This document shows positions 6,883 to 13,576 of a stretch of 13,576 bases of DNA, piece after piece. Location: contig DLVL01000055.1 of assembly GCA_003444085.1 (NCBI GenBank), positions 1 through 13,576 on the forward strand, in the 5' to 3' direction. The notes under the pieces are model-generated. The model was given only the letters and a program-made list of their open reading frames with translations, searched no databases and had not been told where the DNA came from. This DNA comes from Kosmotogaceae bacterium (GTDB taxonomy: Bacteria > Thermotogota > Thermotogae > Petrotogales > Kosmotogaceae). A program made the translations under genes and the position numbers. The number at the start of each line of letters is the position of its first letter. Position 1 is the stretch's first letter.

Positions 6883-7467
6883 ATGCTTTTTCTTGCTGGA
6901 TTAGGAAACCCCGGCCCGCGTTATGCAAAGACGAGACATAACGTGGGTTTTCTCTTTCTCGACGAGCTACTGTCAAGAGCAACGCACTCAAAACTGTTGA
7001 AGAAGAAACGATATCATGCCTATCGCGTAGATCATTGTGGCTCAATGGTACTTCTGAAACCTTTGTTGTTCATGAATCTCAGTGGCATTGCTATCAAGGA
7101 GGCCCTGAAAGACCTCGGCTTCAGTGATCAGGATCGACTGGTCGTAGTGTATGATGATGTATGGATCCCGCTTGGCCGGATCAGGATACGTGATGGTGGA
7201 AGTGATGGGGGTCATAAAGGCGTTCGCTCAATAATAGGAGAACTGGGAAGGAGCGATTTCGCAAGGATAAGAATCGGGATCGGCCCGGCAGCTCCCGAAA
7301 GAGAATTGACGGATTATGTTCTTGAAGACTTCTCAAACCAGGAACAGAAAACGATCGATGAGGTAATCAAGATAGCTGCGGACGCTGCAATAGAGCTTTG
7401 CAGTTCTGACCTGAACAGACTGATGAGCAGGTACAACTCGATGGAAGTGAACAGTGAAAACAAGTAA
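6883..7467 (+). CDS. pth: Peptidyl-tRNA hydrolase
   Basis: Pth cleaves the ester bond of peptidyl-tRNAs dropped from ribosomes, recycling tRNA. The 194 residues match bacterial Pth1. Conserved residues seen: Asn9 in GLGNPG, catalytic His19 in TRHNVGF, Asn65 in FMNLSG, Asp92 in VYDDVWIPLG, His111 in GGHKG, and RIRIGIG. The position after that His, normally the substrate-binding Asn (E. coli Asn114, GGHNG), is Lys112. The start lies five bases after rplY with only a purine-rich GAAGAAGAG-like sequence as SD, so translation probably depends on coupling to rplY. It overlaps uvrB by 14 bases. Confidence 0.96.
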   Translation: MLFLAGLGNPGPRYAKTRHNVGFLFLDELLSRATHSKLLKKKRYHAYRVDHCGSMVLLKPLLFMNLSGIAIKEALKDLGFSDQDRLVVVYDDVWIPLGRIRIRDGGSDGGHKGVRSIIGELGRSDFARIRIGIGPAAPERELTDYVLEDFSNQEQKTIDEVIKIAADAAIELCSSDLNRLMSRYNSMEVNSENK

Positions 7468-9508
7468 GTTTGAGCTTGTTCCTCCGTACAGTCCACGTGG
7501 GGATCAGCCAGAAGCAATCCGAACGCTTGCTGAGGGACTCAGCAGGGGAGACAGATTTCAAACACTTCTTGGTGTTACCGGGTCAGGAAAAACCTTCACG
7601 ATGGCTGGCGTGATCCAGGCCCTCCAAAGACCTGCCCTCGTAATTTCTCCTAATAAGGCTCTTGTTGCTCAGTTGTTCAGAGAGTTTCGTTCTTTCTTTC
7701 CGGAGAACAAGGTGGAGCTCTTCATCAGTTATTACGACTATTATCAGCCAGAAGCTTATATTCCAGCGAAGGACCTGTACATAGAGAAAGACGTACAGAT
7801 AAACGAGATTCTTGAGCGCATGAGGATATCTGCACTGAAGTCAGCAATGACCCGAAAAGATGTTGTCATAGTTGCCACCGTGTCAGCGATATACGCGAGT
7901 GGTGACCCTCGAGATTTCCAATCGCTTAACGTCAACCTAGAAGTGGGGCAAAGCGTGGCCCGTAATAAACTTGCTTATCAGCTCGCCACGATTCAGTATT
8001 CACGTTCAGAAGATGTCTCATCGGGTGGGGTCTTTCACATGAAAGGAGATGTGATGGAGATCTTTCCGCCTTATGAAGACTTTGGTATCAGGTTGTACTT
8101 CTTCGATAATGAAGTTGAGAGAATCACTTCATTTGAACCGTTGAGCAAGAAAATCATTGAGGACCTAGACAAGGTGATCATTTACCCTGCGAAGGAGTTC
8201 GTGACGACTGAAGAAAAGATTAGAAGAGCTGTCAAAGAAATCGAGAACGAACTGAAAGACAGAGTTATTGAACTCGAAGGCCAGGGGAGGTACCTGGAAG
8301 CACAGCGACTGAAACAAAGAACTGCTTACGATCTGGAGATGCTCACGACCGTGGGACACTGCCAGGGGATAGAGAATTACTCAAGGTTCTTTGACAGGCG
8401 AAAGCCCGGTGAACCCCCTTACACGCTGCTCGATTACTTTGACAGGGGAGAGTTCATTACATTCATTGATGAATCTCATATTGCTGTGCCACAGATCAGA
8501 GCCATGTACAACGGCGATCACTCCCGCAAGAAAAGCCTCGTGGAATACGGTTTCAGACTACCCGCAGCGTTTGACAACAGGCCACTCAGATACGAGGAGT
8601 TTCTTGAAACCGTTGGACAGGTTGTCTTTGTTTCCGCCACGCCAGGGACTTACGAAACGGAGCATTCTTCTTATGTTGCAGAGCAGGTGATACGACCAAC
8701 AGGATTAGTTGATCCAGAGGTAATCGTGAAACCTGTGGAGAACCAGGTTGACGATTTCCTTGCTCGTATGAGGGAAGCAAAGGAAAGAGGAGAAAGGGGA
8801 CTCGTGACAGTTCTCACGAAAAAGTCTGCAGAGATGCTGAGTGATTACCTTAATGAACTCGGCATTCGTGCAGAGTACCTCCATTCAGAGCTTTCCACAA
8901 TAGAGAGAGTAGAAGTACTCAGAAAGCTCAGGGAAGGCTCGATTGACGTGGTAACTGGAGTAAACCTGCTCAGAGAAGGGCTTGATCTGCCCGAAGTATC
9001 TCTTGTGGCGATAATGGATGCTGACAGGGAGGGATTCTTGAGATCTGAAACAACACTGATTCAGACCATGGGACGGGCCGCACGGAATATCAACGGGAAG
9101 GTTATCCTCTATGCGGATCGTATTACTAATTCCATGAAGAGAGCTATCTCCGAAACGAACAGGAGACGAACCAAACAGCTATTGTATAATAAAGAGCATG
9201 CTGTTGAACCTGAGAGCATAATCAGGCCCCTTTACGACAATATTTTCGCTCAGTTTGAACATGAGACTGAAGGCGAAGAGAAAGCAAGAGCCAAGTATTT
9301 AAAAGGAATTCTCCAGCTCAAGGAAGAGCTATCGCTTGAAGAATACATGTCTCTGCTCGAAGAAGAAATGCTTCGTTCAGCCAGTGAACTCCGTTATGAA
9401 GATGCCGCTGAACTCAGAGATGAAATCTACCGGATCAAGAGTACACCGGGTTCCTCCGGAGAACAGCCAAAATCCGCAAGGAAGAAGAGAAAGCGAGGTA
9501 ATAGCTGA
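7454..9508 (+). CDS. uvrB: UvrABC system protein B (excision nuclease helicase subunit)
   Basis: UvrB verifies DNA damage delivered by UvrA and recruits UvrC for dual incision in nucleotide excision repair. The 684 residues include the N-terminal YSPRGDQPEAI, Walker A GVTGSGKT (40-47), the damage-probing beta-hairpin YYDYYQPEAYIP (93-104), the helicase motif TFIDESH, VSATPG, GVNLLREGLDLPEV, the motif VI segment TLIQTMGRAARN, and a C-terminal UVR domain (about 630-665: EEEMLRSASELRYEDAAELRDEI) that binds UvrC. It ends in a basic, likely disordered tail of about 18 residues. The start is GTG at 7454, inside pth, giving KFELVPPYSP as in other UvrB proteins; the SD is a modest GGAAGTG. uvrA and uvrC are not in the window. 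Confidence 0.98.
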   Translation: MKTSKFELVPPYSPRGDQPEAIRTLAEGLSRGDRFQTLLGVTGSGKTFTMAGVIQALQRPALVISPNKALVAQLFREFRSFFPENKVELFISYYDYYQPEAYIPAKDLYIEKDVQINEILERMRISALKSAMTRKDVVIVATVSAIYASGDPRDFQSLNVNLEVGQSVARNKLAYQLATIQYSRSEDVSSGGVFHMKGDVMEIFPPYEDFGIRLYFFDNEVERITSFEPLSKKIIEDLDKVIIYPAKEFVTTEEKIRRAVKEIENELKDRVIELEGQGRYLEAQRLKQRTAYDLEMLTTVGHCQGIENYSRFFDRRKPGEPPYTLLDYFDRGEFITFIDESHIAVPQIRAMYNGDHSRKKSLVEYGFRLPAAFDNRPLRYEEFLETVGQVVFVSATPGTYETEHSSYVAEQVIRPTGLVDPEVIVKPVENQVDDFLARMREAKERGERGLVTVLTKKSAEMLSDYLNELGIRAEYLHSELSTIERVEVLRKLREGSIDVVTGVNLLREGLDLPEVSLVAIMDADREGFLRSETTLIQTMGRAARNINGKVILYADRITNSMKRAISETNRRRTKQLLYNKEHAVEPESIIRPLYDNIFAQFEHETEGEEKARAKYLKGILQLKEELSLEEYMSLLEEEMLRSASELRYEDAAELRDEIYRIKSTPGSSGEQPKSARKKRKRGNS

Positions 9509-9530
9509 AAGAGCAGGTGTTGTCTCAAAA

Positions 9531-9974
9531 ATGAAACTGATCGCTCAGAATAGAAAGGCTCGTTTTCAGTTCCATCTTCTTCAGAAGATGGAAGCAGGTA
9601 TCGAGTTAAGAGGTACGGAAGTGAAAGCATTGCGCAACGGCTCTGTTTCATTGACAGAAGCATACTGCAAGATTGACAGCGGCGAGATTTATCTTTACAA
9701 CGCGAATATCAGTCAGTATAGCCATGGCAATGTGTGGAATCATGATCCGGTGCGTCCCAGGAAGCTGCTTCTTCACAAGAATGAGATTCTGAGGTTGGAC
9801 CAGAAAGTCAAGGAACGAGGTTTGACTCTTGTTCCAACGAGAATGTACTTCAACGAGAGAGGCAAAGCTAAGATAGAGATAGCCCTGGCGAAAGGAAAGA
9901 AGCTTTATGACAAAAGGGAAGACATAGCGAAGAGAGACCTGGAAAGGAGATTGCGTTCTCGAACGGACAGATAG
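9531..9974 (+). CDS. smpB: SsrA-binding protein SmpB
   Basis: SmpB binds tmRNA and fits it into the A site of stalled ribosomes in trans-translation. The 147-residue product has the family marks IAQNRKARF at the start, ELRGTEVKALRNG, the YLYNANISQYSHGNVWNHDPVRPRKLLLHK region, and the C-terminal KKLYDKREDIAKRD followed by a basic tail (RRLRSRTDR), which in the family becomes helical in the empty mRNA channel. The frame stays open upstream inside uvrB, but homology begins at ATG 9531; AGGTG at 9515-9519 is a somewhat distant SD. It lies 22 bases after uvrB, and its stop is one base from the convergent membrane-protein gene. The tmRNA gene ssrA is not seen here. Confidence 0.97.
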   Translation: MKLIAQNRKARFQFHLLQKMEAGIELRGTEVKALRNGSVSLTEAYCKIDSGEIYLYNANISQYSHGNVWNHDPVRPRKLLLHKNEILRLDQKVKERGLTLVPTRMYFNERGKAKIEIALAKGKKLYDKREDIAKRDLERRLRSRTDR

Positions 9975-9975
9975 T

Positions 9976-11022
9976 TTACTTGCTGTTTTTATCGTTCCCC
10001 TCTGTTTGCAAATCGGCTTTTTGATTTCTGTCTTTCGCTCTTGATAGAATCTCTTTAAGGTGTTTGTTATGCGTGTACTCAATTATGCCGAAGGCAGCTG
10101 CTGCTACAGCAAAGGGGATGAAGAAGAACAGGATCCTGTAGGTCAGTAGCACAGCCACAAGATAAGCCTTCTCAATTCTCTCTGAAAGAATAACAACAAA
10201 GAGAGCTTCGAAGACTCCCATTCCACCCGGTACCTGGCTTGTCAATCCGGCAAACTGTGCGACCAGGAAAATACCAAGAGTTTCGTAGAAACTCATAACA
10301 TTATGACCAGAGAAGACAGCATACAGCACCCCGGCGGTAATGAGCCAGTCCGCAGAGGAAACGACGATCTGCCACATTGTGAACCTGGCGTTAGGAAGCT
10401 GCAGCGGTACTGTTCCGATCTTAAGGGGTCTCTTGATCTTCTTTATCAGCAAGAAATATCCACCGATCAGCAGAAGAAGCAATACACCAAAGACCCTGAA
10501 AGTCCCTGTGAGAAGATCGAGTTCTCTCACAAAAGTGGGGGGGCTTACTGCAAAAGCCATCCCCGTCACAAAGAACAATCCAAGCCAGAAGGAAATGTAA
10601 TTGAGTATTATTATCTTGGTTATGTTTCCGAAATCCTGACCCCATTCTCTATAGAGTCTCAGCCTTACAGCACCGCCGGAAATCACCGAAAAACCGATAT
10701 TCTTGCTGAAGCAGTATGCTACGAAAGAAACAAGCCCGATTCTCTTGTAGCCAAGATTGCTCGATACCCTTACGTTTGAAAGCAATTCAACGAAAGTGAG
10801 GTTGATGTACGCAAGAACTGTAAGGCCGGCAGCAAAAAACAAAGCAGGAGCAGACATCGTTCCCATCGTATGAAATACGAGTTGAAAGTCCAATCCTCTT
10901 AACTGCCTGTACAGGACAACAATACTGACAAAGAAGACAACTGGACCTATCATGGGTATGGCCCTTTTCAATTTGCGGCTTGCTTTTCTGAATGTCTCCC
11001 TTGATAGAAGCTGAACAGACAT
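9976..11022 (-). CDS. UPF0104 / lysylphosphatidylglycerol-synthase-TM-like membrane protein
   Basis: This is an integral membrane protein of the LPG_synthase_TM (UPF0104) family, related to the flippase half of MprF but without its aminoacyl-transferase domain. About eight hydrophobic helices are visible after a basic N-terminus (roughly residues 23-43, 58-82, 98-120, 135-160, 175-195, 215-237, 245-280 and 290-318 by eye). Family marks are ISGGAVRLRLYREWG after helix 3 and AGLTSQVPGGMGVFEALF in helix 7. The C-terminus is a hydrophilic charged tail. A lipid or polyprenyl-lipid transport role is a family-level guess; the substrate is unknown. TTG at 11025 and ATG at 11022 both follow a GAGGGGA site; I prefer ATG (348 aa, spacing eight). 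It lies about 40 bases after the Lon-like gene and probably shares its transcript. Confidence 0.85.
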   Translation of the reverse strand: MSVQLLSRETFRKASRKLKRAIPMIGPVVFFVSIVVLYRQLRGLDFQLVFHTMGTMSAPALFFAAGLTVLAYINLTFVELLSNVRVSSNLGYKRIGLVSFVAYCFSKNIGFSVISGGAVRLRLYREWGQDFGNITKIIILNYISFWLGLFFVTGMAFAVSPPTFVRELDLLTGTFRVFGVLLLLLIGGYFLLIKKIKRPLKIGTVPLQLPNARFTMWQIVVSSADWLITAGVLYAVFSGHNVMSFYETLGIFLVAQFAGLTSQVPGGMGVFEALFVVILSERIEKAYLVAVLLTYRILFFFIPFAVAAAAFGIIEYTHNKHLKEILSRAKDRNQKADLQTEGNDKNSK

Positions 11023-11063
11023 CAATATTTTCCCCTCAAAAACAGCCTGAAATGCTCTGAGAA

Positions 11064-13433
11064 TCAGTTTGCACTCTGACTCTTTTGATTTTCAGCTTTT
11101 TGGGACATCTTATAAAGCTCTCTGAGTCTGTCCTGGACCATCCGATTCAGAGAACCTCCGGGGAATTCATCTTTGTCATCAGGTTTGCCTGGCTCAATAC
11201 CCATCATTAGCTCCAGAGCTTCGTCAACATGTTCAACTGTCCAGATGTGAAATCTCTCTCGCTTCACTGCATCGACAACTTCGTCTTCCAGAACCAGATT
11301 CCGGTAATTGCTTGCAGGAATTATCACGCCCTGATCCCCCGTTAACCCCTTCATCTGACATAACCGGAAGAAGCCCTCGATCTTCTCCGGAATCCCTCCG
11401 ACAGGTTGGACAACTCCACTCTGGTTGACGGAGCCGGTAACTGCAATTCCCTGTTTTATCGGAACACCAGAGATGGAGGACAGGAGCGCTGCGATTTCTG
11501 CCACAGAGGCACTATCACCTTCAATGATGTTGTAGACTTGCTCAAAATTCACGAAGGCAGTAACACTTATCGGAAAACCCTTTGCATATCTGAAATTGAG
11601 GAACCCCTGAATTACGAGTGAAGCCTTATTATGAATCTTTCCGCTCAATTCGGCTTCTCTGTGAATGTCAGTGATACCTTTGCTTCCCGGCACGACTTTG
11701 GCGGTCAGTTTCACCGGAACACCAAAAGAGATATCTTCGAGAGTCACTACGGTTAGCGCATTCACTTCCCCCGTTTTCTCGCCTTCAGTATCAACGATTA
11801 TCGAAGCCTCTTCAAACATTTCTTCAACTTTGTCTCTGTACAGAGACACTCTTCTCTTCATGGCTTCCCATGCTTTTTTTACGTGTCCGGAGCTGACTCG
11901 TGGTTTCTTCTCACCAGTAGCAGTGGCTGAACTCTCTATGAGCAGGTCCCGGAGTCTTCCGAATCTTGTTGAAAGCTTGCCCCTGTTACCCGAAAGCTTT
12001 ACAGCTTTTTGTATAACGGTCCTCAAAGCAGATCTGTCAAAATGTAGCAGTGAATCCTCCTGTACAGCTGTGCACACATATCTGCAGAGACTCTCAACGG
12101 ACTCAGGGGTGTTCCTGGTTTCCCAGTCAAATTCTGCCTTGATCTTGAAGAGCTTCTTGAAATCAGGTTCAAGGGAGGAAAGAAGGCTGTATATCCATGG
12201 CTCACCAATCAGGATTATCTTCACATCTATCGGAATCGGAGCGGGTTTTAGACTAACAGTCGAAAGGAAGCCAGCTCTGTGTTCGAAATTCTCTATCGCA
12301 AGGCTCCCTGAAAAAAGAACCTGCTTGAGCGTGAACCATACGTACGGTTCGCTGAGAACTGTCCTGGCATCAAGGATCAGATATCCCCCATTTGCTCTCA
12401 CAAGAGAACCTGCCCGGATCATTGTATGATCGGTATCGAGTGTTCCCATCTTCGCAATGTACTCGATTCTGCCAAAGACATTGCTGTAAGTCGAGTTCAT
12501 TTCCTCCACGACAGGTCTTCCTTCAGTCTCGGAGTTGTCCACGAAAAGATTCACCGAGTATCTTCTCTTGAAGATCGCAGCTTCATCGTGCTCTTTGCTG
12601 AAGAAGTAATCGAGGTTGTCAAGAATGTCTGTTTTCATCCTATCGAGAAAATCCAGGACATCTTTGCTCTGTTCGAATTTTTTCCGCAGCTCTTCCAGAT
12701 GCCCTTCTATGGCGAAGCTGGCTACGTACTTGTTGAGTTCCTTCATCTTCTCTATGTATTCCTTGTCAATCTTTCTCATTTGAAAGACATACTCATTGAC
12801 AAGTTCCCTGACCTCTTCCCCTCTCTTGTTAATATTTTCCTTCTCTTCGTCGGATAATTCTTCATAGACCTCACGGGAGAGAGGTTTGCCATTCCAGTTT
12901 GGAATGGTTGCAACTCCTGTCTGGTTGATCTGCACGGTGTAATCTTTTTCCTTTGCTTTCTCGACAAGCTCTTCCAGAATCTTCTTCTTCGTGCTGTTTT
13001 GTTCGTTCTGAAGGCCAGAGAGTTTCTTCTGATACTCGTCACTTTGAAAGGCCTCGCTCACAGCGGAAACAATAAGTTCTACCGCAGACTTCATTTCTTT
13101 CTTAAACATCTTCCCAAGACCAGCTTCTACGGTTATCACATTAGGCTGCCTCGGATCCTGGAAGTTGTAGACGTATACCCAGTCGTTCGGTGAAGGTCTC
13201 CCCTTTGCTTCTTTCTCCAGGAAGCTTCTGACAAAGGTTCTCCGTCCAGTATTTGTCAGTCCTGAGACAAAGATGTTATATCCCTTCGAGCTTATGGTTA
13301 AACCAGTCTTCAGTGCCTCCATTGCACGCTCCTGGCCGACAAATTCCTTGAGTTCAACGAGCTCTTCCGTTCCACCTATTTTCCTGGGCACTTTAACCTG
13401 AAGATCGAGTTCTTTCCATTCAAGCTTTCGCAT
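11064..13433 (-). CDS. Lon-family protease with degenerate ATPase site (LonC-like, COG1067 type)
   Basis: The 789-residue protein combines an AAA_32-type ATPase-like module, a long charged helical insertion (about 105-285, predicted coiled coil by heptad look) and a C-terminal Lon protease domain. The Ser-Lys dyad is intact: S641 in EGDSAS and K684 in GGIPEKIEG, 43 apart as in E. coli Lon (S679/K722). The Walker A equivalent GLTNTGRRT (58-66) has Arg for the essential Lys and Arg for Ser/Thr. The Walker B-like YLILDART (351-358) lacks the catalytic Glu. ATP hydrolysis is therefore doubtful, as in described LonC proteins. ATG 13433 is preceded at six bases by GGGGAGG, so the longer TTG frame from 13481 is not the start. 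The C-terminal ~40 residues are an extra charged tail. The likely role is protein quality control; substrates are unknown. Confidence 0.92.
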   Translation of the reverse strand: MRKLEWKELDLQVKVPRKIGGTEELVELKEFVGQERAMEALKTGLTISSKGYNIFVSGLTNTGRRTFVRSFLEKEAKGRPSPNDWVYVYNFQDPRQPNVITVEAGLGKMFKKEMKSAVELIVSAVSEAFQSDEYQKKLSGLQNEQNSTKKKILEELVEKAKEKDYTVQINQTGVATIPNWNGKPLSREVYEELSDEEKENINKRGEEVRELVNEYVFQMRKIDKEYIEKMKELNKYVASFAIEGHLEELRKKFEQSKDVLDFLDRMKTDILDNLDYFFSKEHDEAAIFKRRYSVNLFVDNSETEGRPVVEEMNSTYSNVFGRIEYIAKMGTLDTDHTMIRAGSLVRANGGYLILDARTVLSEPYVWFTLKQVLFSGSLAIENFEHRAGFLSTVSLKPAPIPIDVKIILIGEPWIYSLLSSLEPDFKKLFKIKAEFDWETRNTPESVESLCRYVCTAVQEDSLLHFDRSALRTVIQKAVKLSGNRGKLSTRFGRLRDLLIESSATATGEKKPRVSSGHVKKAWEAMKRRVSLYRDKVEEMFEEASIIVDTEGEKTGEVNALTVVTLEDISFGVPVKLTAKVVPGSKGITDIHREAELSGKIHNKASLVIQGFLNFRYAKGFPISVTAFVNFEQVYNIIEGDSASVAEIAALLSSISGVPIKQGIAVTGSVNQSGVVQPVGGIPEKIEGFFRLCQMKGLTGDQGVIIPASNYRNLVLEDEVVDAVKRERFHIWTVEHVDEALELMMGIEPGKPDDKDEFPGGSLNRMVQDRLRELYKMSQKAENQKSQSAN

Positions 13434-13461
13434 CACTAACCTCCCCTGAATCTTCAGCATT

Positions 13462-13486
13462 TCTGATTGTATTTCACACAATCAGA
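13462..13486. repeat. Perfect 9-bp inverted repeat upstream of the Lon-like gene
   Basis: TCTGATTGT (13462-13470) and ACAATCAGA (13478-13486) are exact reverse complements separated by seven bases. The element sits between the end of the upstream reading frame and the Lon-like start, about 29 bases before the ATG at 13433. No T-run follows on either strand, so an intrinsic terminator is unlikely. It suits a dimeric repressor or activator site or a leader hairpin. The identity of any binder is unknown. Confidence 0.6.
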
Positions 13487-13491
13487 CGACT

Positions 13492-13576
13492 CTATTCAAT
13501 CATACCGTATATGTCTTGGTATCCCTCATGATCCCAGGCAAATGAATTCTCACGAAGACTCTCCAGAGGAATGCAG
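13492..13576 (-). CDS. 3' end of an unidentified gene (partial)
   Basis: Reading leftward from the window edge, one - strand frame is open for 27 codons (from base 13575) to TAG at 13494-13492, ending in residues like SFAWDHEGYQDIYGMIE. The composition looks protein-like, and the stop lies 58 bases before the Lon-like start, a plausible spacing for an upstream operon partner. Twenty-seven open codons are weak evidence alone, and I do not recognise the family. Confidence 0.4.
   Translation of the reverse strand, partial: CIPLESLRENSFAWDHEGYQDIYGMIE

Noticed and set aside
9336..9530. Upstream extension of the smpB frame inside uvrB
   Set aside because: No SmpB homology before ATG 9531; the extension simply reads uvrB codons in another frame.
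9954..9965. Short inverted repeat CGTTC-TC-GAACG near the smpB end
   Set aside because: Five-base arms within conserved coding sequence (basic SmpB tail) are likely by chance.
9967..9991. Possible Rho-independent terminator for smpB
   Set aside because: The stem ACAG/CTGT is only four pairs, with mismatches and a two-base loop inside; the T-run alone is not enough.
10303..10779. 158-codon open frame on the + strand opposite the membrane protein
   Set aside because: Hydrophilic shadow of a helix-rich membrane gene; the opposite strand has clear family motifs.
11665..12429. 254-codon open frame on the + strand opposite the Lon-like gene
   Set aside because: It is antisense to a well-supported protease domain, has low-complexity Ser/Thr/Leu composition expected of a shadow frame, and resembles no family I recognise.
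13434..13481. TTG start giving the Lon-like protein 16 extra residues
   Set aside because: The strong GGGGAGG site falls inside this extension, six bases before ATG 13433, so the extension is leader sequence that also contains part of the inverted repeat.

Overview
The window reads as a compact bacterial housekeeping region. Base composition is moderate, arginine is often AGA/AGG, and genes are packed with overlaps or very short gaps. The gene set and the glmU-prs-rplY-pth order (the gcaD-prs-ctc-spoVC order known from Firmicutes) would suit a Thermotogota-like bacterium such as a Mesotoga/Kosmotoga relative, or a deep Firmicute. No rRNA is present to settle this, so the taxonomic reading is inference. 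I found no tRNA, rRNA, CRISPR array, insertion sequence or phage gene.

Layout. Bases 1-9974 carry ten genes, all on the + strand, with no gap over about 30 bases: valS (3' part), folC, ruvA, a sn-glycerol-1-phosphate dehydrogenase gene, glmU, prs, rplY (bL25/Ctc), pth, uvrB and smpB. Four junctions overlap (valS/folC, folC/ruvA, glmU/prs, pth/uvrB), which implies translational coupling and probably one long operon. The themes are translation (ValS, bL25, Pth, SmpB), DNA repair (RuvA, UvrB), and precursor supply (folate, UDP-GlcNAc, PRPP, glycerol-1-phosphate). On the - strand and convergent with smpB (one base between stop codons) is a second unit: a 3' gene fragment at the window edge, a Lon-family protease with a degenerate ATPase site (LonC-like, COG1067 type), and a multi-pass membrane protein of the UPF0104/LPG-synthase-TM family.

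The most interesting signals lie at 2760-3950. Two successive genes, glycerol-1-phosphate dehydrogenase and glmU, have no ATG, GTG or TTG upstream of sequence that their families need. Each has a good ribosome-binding site correctly spaced from a non-canonical codon: CTG at 2774 and ATC at 3905. The glmU site can pair with the 16S rRNA tail over 11 bases (two G-U), and a perfect extended -10 promoter element (TG-A-TATAAT) sits on the preceding stop codon. This looks like weak-start, strong-SD initiation of the infC type, although sequence error must be excluded. Other points are an archaeal-type lipid-backbone enzyme inside a bacterial core operon, a perfect 9-bp inverted repeat just upstream of the Lon-like gene, and a lysine at a usually asparagine substrate-binding position in Pth.
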